Source: Streptomyces sp. MspMP-M5
Lineage (GTDB): Bacteria; Actinomycetota; Actinomycetes; Streptomycetales; Streptomycetaceae
Length of the DNA: 64,000 nt
Direction: 5' to 3'
Assembly: GCF_000373585.1 (NCBI RefSeq)
Contig: NZ_KB891866.1
Location: 124,001-188,000, forward strand
Within the stretch, counting starts at the first letter, position 1. Every line of letters begins with the position of its first letter. Position numbers and translations under genes: made by a program. The notes beneath the pieces were generated by a model. That model searched no databases, was not told where the DNA came from, and saw nothing but the letters and a program-made list of their open reading frames with translations. Of this stretch, positions 21,563-30,624 are shown piece by piece.

Positions 21563-22833
21563 GCCTTGATCAGCCCGGCGCCGTGCAGGGCGCCGGCCGC
21601 GGCGGCGACGGTGTCGAACGGCAGCCCGGACCGCTCGGCGACGTCCAGCAGACAGTGCTCGCCGTCGGAGAGGCTGAGCACCCAGAGCATGGCCATCTGG
21701 GCCTGCTTGGTGTCGCTGCGGCCGCCGAGCGCTTCGTACAACCCACGCCGGCCCAGCTGCGGTTCGCCGTACGGGCTGAGGTTGACGTACCGCCGGTTGC
21801 GGTCCAGCACGGCGAACGCCTCGCGGCAGACGGCGAGCGTGTCCGCCATTGCCGCCGGGGAGACAAAACTCAGGTTGTCCGCCGAGGTGTGGTACTCGGG
21901 GTAGCCGGCGTACGGCGTCCGGCTGAGCGAGCCCACACCGAGATCGAACCCGGGTGAACAGTACTGCCGCTCGTCATAGCCGTACGGGGTGAACTCGGCA
22001 ACGCGGTGCGGGCGTTCGGACGTGGCCAGCACATGCCGCAGCACCCGGTCGATCTCGGCGTCGCCGCGCCTGCTCTGTTTGTACGTCAGTTGGCCTCGGT
22101 CGCCGGCGCAGGCCAGCACCAACCCGTGCTTGACCTGGTCTGTCCGTTCCGCGTTACGGGCCAGCCAGGTGATCGCTCCGATGGTGCCGGGCGCGTAGAT
22201 GAACCGGTAGGTGTAGTACGGCGATTGCCCGGCCAGCGCCCGGGCCAGGAACGTCGCCACCGCGATACCGGCCAGGTTGTCGTTGGCCAGCGACGGGTGG
22301 CAGACATGACAGGAGACGATCACCTCGTCGGCGACCTGCCCGGGCACCACGTGCTCGGCGTAGGTGAGGTGGCCGTCGGCGAGCGTGGAGTCGATGCGCA
22401 CCTCGTACTCGCCGTCCGGCAGCGCGTCCAGGGTCTCCTGGGACAGGCAGAACCCCCAGTCCGGCTTGTAGTAGCTGGTGCGGTACGGCACCCAGGCCGG
22501 GTGGTCCGGCAGGGTGTGCAGGTGTGCGCGCAGCTCGGCCAGCGGCATGGTCGCCGACACCGGCACGCTGTAGCCGAGCACGTGCAGGCTGGACGCGGCG
22601 AAGTCGACGACCCGGCGGCCAGTCGTGTCGGCGATGTACGCGTCCCGGATGTTCCACTCCTGCGGCACCGTCCAGTCGAGCACCTGCGTCCCGGTCGGCA
22701 CCTCGTGCACCTGTAGCGGGATGTACTCGCCGACGATCTCCAGGGTGGCGCGCACACCGTCGCCGGTGATGCTCCGGCAGAGCGGGTACAGCCGCTCCAC
22801 CAGGGCGTACATCTCCTCGCCCAGCGCGGTCAC
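21559..22833 (-). CDS. DUF4910/aminopeptidase-like protein
   Basis: 424 residues starting with GTG 22833, which overlaps the epimerase stop as GTGA. It matches the DUF4910 aminopeptidase-like family, related in fold to M28 zinc exopeptidases. Likely metal ligands are seen in SCHVCHPSLANDNLAG and in EYHTSADN. The last 65 residues look like a small winged helix. Family members recur in surface-sugar loci, where their substrate is not known to me; removing an amino-acyl or amide group from a sugar precursor is a guess. Confidence 0.78.
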   Translation of the reverse strand: MTALGEEMYALVERLYPLCRSITGDGVRATLEIVGEYIPLQVHEVPTGTQVLDWTVPQEWNIRDAYIADTTGRRVVDFAASSLHVLGYSVPVSATMPLAELRAHLHTLPDHPAWVPYRTSYYKPDWGFCLSQETLDALPDGEYEVRIDSTLADGHLTYAEHVVPGQVADEVIVSCHVCHPSLANDNLAGIAVATFLARALAGQSPYYTYRFIYAPGTIGAITWLARNAERTDQVKHGLVLACAGDRGQLTYKQSRRGDAEIDRVLRHVLATSERPHRVAEFTPYGYDERQYCSPGFDLGVGSLSRTPYAGYPEYHTSADNLSFVSPAAMADTLAVCREAFAVLDRNRRYVNLSPYGEPQLGRRGLYEALGGRSDTKQAQMAMLWVLSLSDGEHCLLDVAERSGLPFDTVAAAAGALHGAGLIKA

Positions 22834-23855
22834 GGGCGCCACCGCAGGGTGTCGTCGACGGCACCGGCCTCGGACGCCGCGCGCAACACGGCCAGCCGGG
22901 TGAAGCGCCGGTCGAAGTCGTCCTTGGTGAGCCCGAACTTCCGGTAGGCGTCGGCAAGTTCGCGTGCGCCCCGCTGCACGGTCCACTCGCAGTCGAAGCC
23001 GGGGATCGCGGTGCGGAAGGCGGCGAAGTCCACCCGGTACGAGCGCGGATCGGCACCGCTCTCGCCGGTGATCCGCACCTTCGCGCCGGACACCGCCTCG
23101 GCCACCTGCTCGGCGATCTCGGCGACGGTGACGTTGTTGGTCTCGCTGCCGATGTTGAACGCCCGGTCGTGGACCGCCTCGCGTGGTGCGTCCAGCGCGG
23201 CCGCGAAGGCCCGGGCGATGTCGGCGGCGTGCACCAGCGGGCGCCACGGAGTGCCGTCGGAGAGCACCAGCACCTCGCCGGACAGCAGGGCGTGGCCCAC
23301 CAGGTTGTTCAGCACGATGTCGGCGCGCAGCCGGGGCGAGTAGCCGAAGGCGGTGGCGTTGCGCATGTACACCGGGGTGAAGTCACCGTCGGCCAGCGCG
23401 TGCAGGTCGTCCTCGACGCGCACCTTGGATTCCGCGTACGGCGTCACCGGGCGGAGCGGGGCGTCCTCGGCGACCAGTCCGTCACCGCCCGCGGCGCCGT
23501 AGACCGAGCACGTCGACGCGTACAGGAACCGCCTGACGCCCGCCTCGCGGGCCAGCCGGGCCAGCCGCACGGACGCATGGTGGTTGATGTCGTAGGTGAG
23601 CTCGGGTGCGAGGGAGCCCAGCGGGTCGTTGGAGAGCGCGGCCAGGTGGATCACGGCGTCCACCCCGGCCACGTGCTCGGCCGTGACGTCGCGCAGGTCC
23701 ACCCGGTGACCTGGCGGGTCGGCGGGTGTGGGGCCGAGGACGCAGTCGGCGAACAGGCCGGCGTCCAGGCCGACGACTTCGTGTCCGGCGGCCGTGAGTG
23801 CCGGGGCCATCACGGTGCCCAGGTAGCCCTGGTGTCCGGTGAGTAGTACGCGCAA
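22830..23855 (-). CDS. NAD-dependent sugar epimerase/dehydratase (extended SDR)
   Basis: A 341-residue extended short-chain dehydrogenase. The Rossmann motif is GHQGYLG at residues 7-13, and the active-site YxxxK is in PYAESK. The start is a TTG (23853-23855): the next in-frame start would remove the NAD-binding loop, so TTG must be real. Upstream there is only a weak G-run. It likely reduces, epimerises or dehydrates a nucleotide sugar made by the cytidylyltransferase two genes upstream. Confidence 0.85.
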   Translation of the reverse strand: MRVLLTGHQGYLGTVMAPALTAAGHEVVGLDAGLFADCVLGPTPADPPGHRVDLRDVTAEHVAGVDAVIHLAALSNDPLGSLAPELTYDINHHASVRLARLAREAGVRRFLYASTCSVYGAAGGDGLVAEDAPLRPVTPYAESKVRVEDDLHALADGDFTPVYMRNATAFGYSPRLRADIVLNNLVGHALLSGEVLVLSDGTPWRPLVHAADIARAFAAALDAPREAVHDRAFNIGSETNNVTVAEIAEQVAEAVSGAKVRITGESGADPRSYRVDFAAFRTAIPGFDCEWTVQRGARELADAYRKFGLTKDDFDRRFTRLAVLRAASEAGAVDDTLRWRP

Positions 23856-23861
23856 GGTGGT

Positions 23862-24509
23862 TCAACCCCCCAGGTTGAGCGTGAGTTTGGTGACGGCGAA
23901 CGCTTCGGCGTAGCGCTCGTGGCATTCGATGCCGCGTATCCGGGCGAGGCCGAGGAAGGCTTCCCGGTCGTACCAGGGCCGGTGGCGCTGCGAGGGGTAG
24001 TGCTCCTGCAGCAGCCGCACCTTCTGTTCGGCGACCTCCGGCGCAAGCGGCTGGTACCCGGCCATCCGGCCGAGGTCCCCGTCCCATTTGACGATCTCGT
24101 AGCCGAGCACGAGGTGGTCGCGGAACGCGGTGGGTATCAGCCGCGCGAGGCCCCGGTGGTCCTGGTGCGCGTCGTCGGTGCGCGGGGCCAGGATCAGATC
24201 CGGGTCGGTCCGCTCCCGCAGTTCCTCGACGGCGGCCTTGGCCTCGTCCCAGTGCACGGGCAGCCGGCCGTCCGGCAACTTCATTACGGTCAGGTGCAGT
24301 TCGGCGCCGGGACAGAAGGCGGCGAGCGCGGCCCGCTCCTCCTGCTCCCGTTCGGTGCCGCCGCCCGAGAGCACCAGGGCGTCGACGCGCAGCCCCGGCC
24401 GCGCGAGGCACAGCGACAGCAGCGTGCCGCCCGCTCCGATGGCGATGTCGTCGCAGTGCGCGCCCACCGCGACGATCCGGTCCGGGTGCCCGGCCCCGAG
24501 CCGGATCAT
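23862..24509 (-). CDS. PIG-L/LmbE-family deacetylase
   Basis: 215 residues with the zinc motif AHCDD near residue 18 (the usual form is HPDD) and a second zinc site in DAHQDHRG. PIG-L enzymes remove N-acetyl groups from sugars or sugar conjugates, as in GlcNAc-inositol deacetylation. ATG 24509 overlaps the cytidylyltransferase stop by ATGA. In this operon it probably deacetylates an intermediate of the unusual sugar. Confidence 0.87.
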   Translation of the reverse strand: MIRLGAGHPDRIVAVGAHCDDIAIGAGGTLLSLCLARPGLRVDALVLSGGGTEREQEERAALAAFCPGAELHLTVMKLPDGRLPVHWDEAKAAVEELRERTDPDLILAPRTDDAHQDHRGLARLIPTAFRDHLVLGYEIVKWDGDLGRMAGYQPLAPEVAEQKVRLLQEHYPSQRHRPWYDREAFLGLARIRGIECHERYAEAFAVTKLTLNLGG

Positions 24510-25300
24510 GCGCTCACCCCGGCGTTGTCCCGTTCCCACACGGCCCACGGGCGGTCGCCCCGGACGTAGGCGGCGTCGAGCGCGGCCCGTTCCTTCACGG
24601 TGTCGGTCGGCTTCCAGAAGCCGCGGTGCTGGTGCGCCACCAGCCGCCCCTGCTTGGCGAGTTGGGCGCATCCGTCGGCGACCAGGTCGCCGTTCTCCGG
24701 GATGTGGTCGAAGACCTCCTGGCGGAGCACGAAGTAGCCGCCGTTCTCCCACAGCGGCAGTTCGCTCACCGCGGTGATGCCGCCCACGAGGCCGTCCTCG
24801 CCCAGGTCCACGCAGTGGAAGGAGGACTGCGGCGGCACGACCATCATCGACGCGCCCGCGTCGCGCTGCGCGAACCGGTCGATCATCTCGGGCAGCGGGG
24901 CGTCGGTGAGCACGTCGGCGTAGTTGGCGAGGAACATCTCGTCGCCGTCCAGGTGGTGGCGCACCCGGCGCAGCCGTTCCCCGATCGGCGATTCGACTCC
25001 GGTCTGCGCGAACGTGATCGTCCAGTCCGAGATGTCGGTGGAGAGGAGTTCGGTCCGCCCGCCCCGCAGTACGAAGTCGTTGGACGTCGTCTCCTCGTAG
25101 TTGAGGAAGAAGTTCTTGATGTGGTGCGCCCCGTACCCCAGGCACAGGATGAACTCCGTGTGCCCGAAGTGCGCGTAGTAGCGCATGACATGCCAGATCA
25201 GCGGCCTGGGGCCGACCATCGCCATCGGTTTGGGCACGTCGTCGGAGGCGCCGCTGCGCATCCGCATCCCGTAGCCGCCGCAGAACAGAACGACCTTCAT
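24506..25300 (-). CDS. sugar-1-phosphate nucleotidyltransferase, glucose-1-phosphate cytidylyltransferase-like
   Basis: A 264-residue nucleotidyltransferase with N-terminal LFCGGYGMRMR followed by a VPKPM lysine, and a C-terminal GFWKPTDTVKE that resembles RfbF-type glucose-1-phosphate cytidylyltransferases. These make CDP-glucose, the entry to 3,6-dideoxy and branched sugars. The expected CDP-glucose 4,6-dehydratase is not recognisable in the window, so either the epimerase-like protein nearby does that step or the enzyme is encoded elsewhere. Confidence 0.83.
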   Translation of the reverse strand: MKVVLFCGGYGMRMRSGASDDVPKPMAMVGPRPLIWHVMRYYAHFGHTEFILCLGYGAHHIKNFFLNYEETTSNDFVLRGGRTELLSTDISDWTITFAQTGVESPIGERLRRVRHHLDGDEMFLANYADVLTDAPLPEMIDRFAQRDAGASMMVVPPQSSFHCVDLGEDGLVGGITAVSELPLWENGGYFVLRQEVFDHIPENGDLVADGCAQLAKQGRLVAHQHRGFWKPTDTVKERAALDAAYVRGDRPWAVWERDNAGVSA

Positions 25301-25313
25301 GCTGCAACCTCTT

Positions 25314-26549
25314 TCACGACGCGACCTCGACGATGCTCAGTTCCGGGATGGGGAAGACCAGTCGGCCGCCCCAGTCGTTGACGAAGGACAGCTGCTCGAC
25401 CAGCTCGGCCCGCAGGTTCCACGGGAGGACGAGGACGTAGTCCGGTCTGTCGGCGGCTATCTGCTCGGGCGGCAGGATCGGGATACGGGTGCCCGGGGTG
25501 AACCTGCCGTGCTTGTAGGGGTTGCGGTCGACGGTGTACGCGAGCAGGTCAGGCCGGATGCCGCAGTGGTTGAGCAGGGTGTTGCCCTTGCCGGGGGCGC
25601 CGTAGCCGACCACCGTCTTGCCGCTCTCGGCCGCCTCGATGAGGAACTTGAGCAGGTCCCGGCGTACCTTGGCCACCCGGGCGGAGAACTCGGTGTACCC
25701 GGACAGCTCCTGAAGGCCCGCGGCCTTCTCCCGCGCCAGCACGTCGGCCACCTGCCGGGCCGGCTCGCCGGCGACCTCGGCCGGCCGGGCCCACAGCCGG
25801 ATGGAACCGCCGTGCGTGGGCAGCAACTCGACGTCCACGAGCGCGAGTCCGCCGCTGGCGAGGGCACGGATCGCTGCCGCGACCGTGTAGTACTGGAAGT
25901 GCTCGTGGTAGATCGTGTCGTACTGGTTCTCCTCGATCAGGGTCAGCAGGTGCTGCACCTCGATGGAGACCCAGCCGTCGTCGGCGACCAGGGCGCGCAG
26001 TCCCTGGGTGAAGCCGACCACGTCCGGGATGTGCGCGTACACGTTGTTCGCCACGACCAGATGCGCCGGGCCGTGCTCGGCGCGGACGGCCGCCCCGGTC
26101 TCCGGCGACAGGAACTCGGTGAGCGTGGGCACCCCCGCCTCCCGCGCCGCCGCGCCGACGTTCACCGACGGCTCGATGCCCAGGCAGCGGATCCCCCGGT
26201 CCACCACGTGCTTCAGCAGATAGCCGTCGTTGCTCGCGACCTCGACCACGAAGGCGTCGGGGCCGAGACCCACGCGCTCCGCGGCGTCGGCGACGAACGT
26301 GCGCGCATGCTCCACCCAGGAGGACGAGTAGGAGGAGAAGTACGCGTACTGCGTGAACGTCTCCTCCGGCGTGATCAGCGGCGGGATCTGTGCCAGCCAG
26401 CAGTCGGTGCAGACCCGCAGGTGCAGCGGGTACGCCGGCTCCGGCTGGTCCAGTCGGTCCGCGGCGAGAAAGCTCTCACACGGCGGGGTCGCCCCCAGAT
26501 CGACGACGCTCGCCAGCGCCGCCGAGCCGCAGAGTCGGCATCGTGTCAT
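25314..26549 (-). CDS. nucleotide-sugar C-methyltransferase-like protein
   Basis: 411 residues in the three-part architecture of TylCIII-type sugar C-methyltransferases. The N-terminus has a zinc-binding set of cysteines (CRLCGS and CTDC), the middle a class I SAM fold with VVEVASNDGYLLK, and the C-terminus a Rossmann-like region with GYGAPGKGNTLLN. These enzymes methylate C3 of 4-keto nucleotide sugars to give branched sugars. Its neighbours (cytidylyltransferase, SDR, RmlC-like epimerase) fit such a pathway. Confidence 0.83.
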   Translation of the reverse strand: MTRCRLCGSAALASVVDLGATPPCESFLAADRLDQPEPAYPLHLRVCTDCWLAQIPPLITPEETFTQYAYFSSYSSSWVEHARTFVADAAERVGLGPDAFVVEVASNDGYLLKHVVDRGIRCLGIEPSVNVGAAAREAGVPTLTEFLSPETGAAVRAEHGPAHLVVANNVYAHIPDVVGFTQGLRALVADDGWVSIEVQHLLTLIEENQYDTIYHEHFQYYTVAAAIRALASGGLALVDVELLPTHGGSIRLWARPAEVAGEPARQVADVLAREKAAGLQELSGYTEFSARVAKVRRDLLKFLIEAAESGKTVVGYGAPGKGNTLLNHCGIRPDLLAYTVDRNPYKHGRFTPGTRIPILPPEQIAADRPDYVLVLPWNLRAELVEQLSFVNDWGGRLVFPIPELSIVEVAS

Positions 26550-27769
26550 TTACTGCCCCCCATTGATTCCGTCCCCATTGATTCCGACCGACCCGCGATC
26601 GCGGTGCGGTACCCCTCCACCAGGCGCTCCAGCCCGACGGCCGGGCTGAACCCCTGCTCGTAACGGCGCCGGGCCGCCTGGCCCATCTCCCGGTTGCGGG
26701 CCGGCTCGGCCGTGATCCGGCGTATGCGGTCCGCGAGCGAGGCGGGCTCGCCCGGCCGGTGCAGCAGCCCGGTCACCCCGTCCTCGACGAGTTCGACGAA
26801 GGCGCCGTGGCCGGCGGCGACGGCCGGGACCCCCGCCGCCATCGCCTCCACGACGACCAGGCCGAACGCCTCCAGCCAGGTCGACGGAGCCACCACGGCG
26901 ACCGACCGCGCGACGGCCTGCCGGCACTGGGCCGGGTCGTACAGGCCGACGTACCGCACGTCGTCCCGGCCCGCCGCCCAGGCGGCCACCTCCCGCTCCA
27001 GCGGCCCCGCGCCGGCGATCACGAGCGGCACGCCCACACCGCCGTCCGCAGCGATCTCCTCCCACGCGGCCATGAGCAGCCGCACGCCCTTGGCCTCCGC
27101 GAGGCGGCCGAGGTAGAGCACCTGCTCGCCGTCTCCGGCACGGCAAGCGCCCGGATCCGGAACGAAGTTGTGCTTCACCGCCAGCCGCTCGGCCGGCATG
27201 CCGGCCCGCACCAGGACGTCGCGCTGCGCCGCGGAGATGCAGAAGAACCGCGTAACGCCCGACCACCACCGCCGCCGGTTGACCGACAGGCCGATGGCGA
27301 GCGGCACCGTCGCCAGCCGGGAGTTGCGGTAGCAGCCGTGCCGGACGGCGGGCAGCGGCGCCGCCCCGACGCACTCGGTGCACGGCCGGCCGTCCCGCTG
27401 CAACGTGCCGGGCGGGCAGACCTGGGTGTAGTTGTGCAGCGTGGCGACGACGGGCACCCCGGCGTCGGCGCAGGCGGCCAGCACCGCGGGCGACAGGAGC
27501 GGGAAGACGTTGTGCACGTGCACCACGTCCGGCCGCTCGGTGCGCAGCCGGGCGGCGAGCTCCCTGCGGACCGCCGGGTTCCACGGCACCAGCAGCGGTA
27601 CCGCGGCCTTGCCCGGCAGGGACCGGGCGGCGATCTCGTCGCTGCGCCGCTCGAACACCTCGACCCGGTGGCCGGCCGCGCGCAGCAGTTCCACCTCCTG
27701 GTCGACGACGTTGTTCTCCCCGCTCGGCTGCGCCGAGGAGTAGCGGTTGTGTACTACGAGGACGTGCAT
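26546..27769 (-). CDS. family 4 glycosyltransferase
   Basis: A 407-residue GT-B enzyme. The C-terminal donor-binding signature is present as APSTWLEAFGLVVVEAMAAGVP, with the E-x7-E pattern of GT4 retaining enzymes, and YLGRLAEAKG precedes it. Its 3' end encodes a short repeat (SESMGTESMGG) from a duplicated ATTGATTCCG-like sequence. It overlaps the methyltransferase start by ATGA and is closely followed by the polymerase gene. Confidence 0.9.
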   Translation of the reverse strand: MHVLVVHNRYSSAQPSGENNVVDQEVELLRAAGHRVEVFERRSDEIAARSLPGKAAVPLLVPWNPAVRRELAARLRTERPDVVHVHNVFPLLSPAVLAACADAGVPVVATLHNYTQVCPPGTLQRDGRPCTECVGAAPLPAVRHGCYRNSRLATVPLAIGLSVNRRRWWSGVTRFFCISAAQRDVLVRAGMPAERLAVKHNFVPDPGACRAGDGEQVLYLGRLAEAKGVRLLMAAWEEIAADGGVGVPLVIAGAGPLEREVAAWAAGRDDVRYVGLYDPAQCRQAVARSVAVVAPSTWLEAFGLVVVEAMAAGVPAVAAGHGAFVELVEDGVTGLLHRPGEPASLADRIRRITAEPARNREMGQAARRRYEQGFSPAVGLERLVEGYRTAIAGRSESMGTESMGGSK

Positions 27770-27771
27770 GC

Positions 27772-29085
27772 TCAGGCCACCTCCCGATCCCGGGCCCAGC
27801 GCGGGATACGTCGTCGGGGAACTTCGGGCGTCGCGAGGGGCGTGGCCGCGGCGGGTGCCGCCAACAGCGAGGCGGCCACGGCCAGATGGAGCAGATACGG
27901 CGAGGCGTCGCCCAGTCCCGCCTCGGTGTACGACGCGATCGCGCAGTAGCTGATCAGGAAGATCGCGCAGGCCCTCGGCAGCGACGGCGGCCGCAGCAGT
28001 GCGACGCCGCCCAGCACGATGATGATCGCCGCCACCAAGGCGACGCCGGTCAGACCCTGCTCGTTGTAGACGGCCAGCCAGCTGTTGTCTATCGGCAGCC
28101 CGCCGAACGACTTGTCGCCCAGGCCCACGCCGAACAGCTGCTCCAACGTCGTCCGGGGCGCTGCCAGCAGGGCGTCCCAGACCTTGGCCCGACCGGTGAG
28201 GCTGGTGAGGTTCTCCTGGTCCTGTCCGCGCAGGAACCACGTCTGCAGCGCGGAGCTGAACCCCACCGCGGCCACCGTGGCGCACAGCACCGCCCAGGTG
28301 AAGAACCGGCGGGCGGCGGCGCTGGTCAGGAGGAGCGAGCCGATCGCCAACGCCAGCCCGATGAGCAGGCCGAGCGTGGCCGTCCGGGTATGCGTCAGCG
28401 CGAGCAGGACGAGTGACGGCACGATGACCACCGCGGCGCTGGCCTTGTCGGTCCGGCGGCCCAGCACGAGCAGCACGGCGAGCCCGGTGATCACCGCGGC
28501 GTACTGCCCGATCTGCGGCGGGGTGAGCGGCCACAACGCGCCGACCAGCCGCCCGCCGTAGAGATCGGGCAGCGCCGCGCCCGGTGAGACGACCAGACCG
28601 GCGGCCACCGAGCCGAGCACCGCGAAGTACATCCGGATGTGGTGCCGCACGAACGTCAGGCCGCCGTCCCACCAGCGGCTGAGCAGCCACAGCGTGCCGA
28701 CGAAGAGCGCCAGCCGGGCACACCGGAACAGCGCGCCGAACCCGGACTCCAGGTGCGCACTGGAGAGCACGCTCGACACCAGCAGCAGGGTGAGCAGGAA
28801 CAGATAGGCGCTGGCTCGGATGCGCAGCCGGAGATTGAGCGCGAGCGCCAGCGCGAACGCGGCGACCAGCGAGCCCATCGTGACCAGCTGGATGAGGGAG
28901 CGGGGCAGCGGGATGATGGTCTTCGCCCCGGCGGAGCCGAGCGTGTTGAGGACCAGCAACCCCCAGACGATCCCGACGGTCCTCGGTGTGCCGGCCGGGC
29001 GCGGTTCGGCGCGGGGCCGCATGCCCGCCGTGTCCGGTCCGCCCGGCAGCCTCTCGCACCTCAGGTCCCCGCCCACCTCAACCAC
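27772..29085 (-). CDS. Wzy/O-antigen ligase-like polysaccharide polymerase
   Basis: A 437-residue integral membrane protein with about 11 hydrophobic spans and a large loop (about residues 285-345) rich in charged and polar residues, as in the Wzy/WaaL family. It would polymerise flipped repeat units on the outer face of the membrane. GTG 29085 overlaps the stop of the previous gene and is used here; ATG 29022 is an equally possible start because the first 21 residues are poorly conserved-looking. Confidence 0.8.
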   Translation of the reverse strand: MVEVGGDLRCERLPGGPDTAGMRPRAEPRPAGTPRTVGIVWGLLVLNTLGSAGAKTIIPLPRSLIQLVTMGSLVAAFALALALNLRLRIRASAYLFLLTLLLVSSVLSSAHLESGFGALFRCARLALFVGTLWLLSRWWDGGLTFVRHHIRMYFAVLGSVAAGLVVSPGAALPDLYGGRLVGALWPLTPPQIGQYAAVITGLAVLLVLGRRTDKASAAVVIVPSLVLLALTHTRTATLGLLIGLALAIGSLLLTSAAARRFFTWAVLCATVAAVGFSSALQTWFLRGQDQENLTSLTGRAKVWDALLAAPRTTLEQLFGVGLGDKSFGGLPIDNSWLAVYNEQGLTGVALVAAIIIVLGGVALLRPPSLPRACAIFLISYCAIASYTEAGLGDASPYLLHLAVAASLLAAPAAATPLATPEVPRRRIPRWARDREVA

Positions 29086-30616
29086 CGGCCCGTGGGTCGA
29101 AGGTGCTGCCCGCGTCCTGCTGGTACGGCGTGCCCTGCCACTGCCCGAAGTCGAGCACCCGGCTCGGGTCGTGGGCGACGAACTTCCACGGTCCGAGGTA
29201 GACGTTGTCGTGCCAGCGGTTGCGCTGCTCGCGGGTGATCGCCTCGGCCACCCGCTCGCCCTGGTACGGCGACCAGTCGGGATAGGTGCCGTAGTTGGCC
29301 AGTACTGCCATGCGGTCGCACTTCACCGTGCAGTCGACGACGGACTTGTCCAGCACGAAGCGGTTGTCGTGGATGTCCACCCGCTGGGTCTTCCACCGGC
29401 AGTCGGCGTAGAGCGGTGCGGTGGCGATCGCCGGCCGCGCGCAGCGGTCGGGCCGCCGCACCAGCAACGTGCAGTCACCGGACGAGGTGTTGGCCGGGCT
29501 GTTGCAGAACCGGTCGGCGTTCTCCCACAGGGTGATCCCGTTCCAGTTGTTCTCCAGCACGTTCCGGTAGACCTCGATCTTGTCCGTGCGGGCCGGGATC
29601 CGTGGTTCGCCGCCGGACTCGGACAGGTAGACGGTCGCGAGCGGGAAGCTGTCGTCGCGGTCGGCGTACCTGCGGCCCTCGACCCAGTTGTTCCGCCGGA
29701 TTGTGTTCCTCCGGACGACCGCGTTGTAGCTGGCCTCGTAGATCAGCGCGGCACCGTCGTTGGCCTCCAGCACGTTGTCCTCGATGCGGAAGTCGTTGTT
29801 GTTGGTGTCCGCCCACAACCCGGCTCCGCGGTTGTCGTGCACCCAGTTGCCGCGTACGTCGGCGCCGTCGACGGCCCAGAACTTGACGCCTCCGCTGCAG
29901 CCACAGCCCGGCTTCTGCCGCTCCCAGTCGCCGGTGTTGTTGCCGACGATCTCGTTGCCCTCGACCACCAGACCGCTGAGGGCACCGTGGGCCTGGTACG
30001 CGTTCATGCCGTACTGACCGTTGTCGCGCAGGCAGTTGACGCGGACCTGCTGGTGGGAACCGCCCATCAGCCCGGCGCCGGAGTTGTTCCGGATCGTCGT
30101 GTGCTCGATCACCCACCCGTCGGCCGAGTCGTGGTTGACCACGCCCTCGTTCTGCGGCGCGACGAAACCCTGCACGGTCAGGTAGCCGATGGTGACGTTG
30201 CCGGCGGTGCCGCCGAACGCGTACTGGTTGGTCTTCCCGCCGTCGAGCACCGCGCCCGGCGCACCGAGGTAGCGGTTGCCCTCCTTGGGGACGACCTGGG
30301 CATAGCGGTCCGGATCGAGCCGGTGCCGGCCCGGTCGAAGCCAGAACGTGGTGTTCGGCGGGTTGCTCTTGGTCTTCGCCGCCAGGTCGCCGACCACCGC
30401 GGGGTCGACCGTCACCGCGCCCGCCGGCGCCTTCGCCGGCCCGGCCGCGGGCTTGGCGCACACCCGGGCCACCGGCGTGGACGGTGCCCCGGCCGTGGCC
30501 GGCGCGGCGGTCGGCTTCGCCCGGGCCTCGGACGCGGTGTCACAGCCGGTCGTCGTCAGCAGGGCCAGCGCCAGCGATGCCGCCGCCGACGCCCAGTGCC
30601 GTCTCTTGAATCCCAC
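29078..30616 (-). CDS. exported parallel beta-helix lipoprotein
   Basis: 512 residues from GTG 30616. A type II signal peptide ends at Cys25 in the lipobox TTTGC. After an Ala/Pro-rich linker the protein becomes a right-handed parallel beta-helix with repeated Asn-rich turns (VEGNEIVGNN, IEDNVLEAND, VYRNVLENN). Proteins of this fold bind or cut polysaccharides, including alginate epimerases and pectate lyases. Next to a heparinase-like gene, a role in trimming, epimerising or guiding the exported polymer is plausible. No specific catalytic site could be assigned. Confidence 0.82.
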   Translation of the reverse strand: MGFKRRHWASAAASLALALLTTTGCDTASEARAKPTAAPATAGAPSTPVARVCAKPAAGPAKAPAGAVTVDPAVVGDLAAKTKSNPPNTTFWLRPGRHRLDPDRYAQVVPKEGNRYLGAPGAVLDGGKTNQYAFGGTAGNVTIGYLTVQGFVAPQNEGVVNHDSADGWVIEHTTIRNNSGAGLMGGSHQQVRVNCLRDNGQYGMNAYQAHGALSGLVVEGNEIVGNNTGDWERQKPGCGCSGGVKFWAVDGADVRGNWVHDNRGAGLWADTNNNDFRIEDNVLEANDGAALIYEASYNAVVRRNTIRRNNWVEGRRYADRDDSFPLATVYLSESGGEPRIPARTDKIEVYRNVLENNWNGITLWENADRFCNSPANTSSGDCTLLVRRPDRCARPAIATAPLYADCRWKTQRVDIHDNRFVLDKSVVDCTVKCDRMAVLANYGTYPDWSPYQGERVAEAITREQRNRWHDNVYLGPWKFVAHDPSRVLDFGQWQGTPYQQDAGSTFDPRAGG

Positions 30617-30624
30617 GCGCCCCC

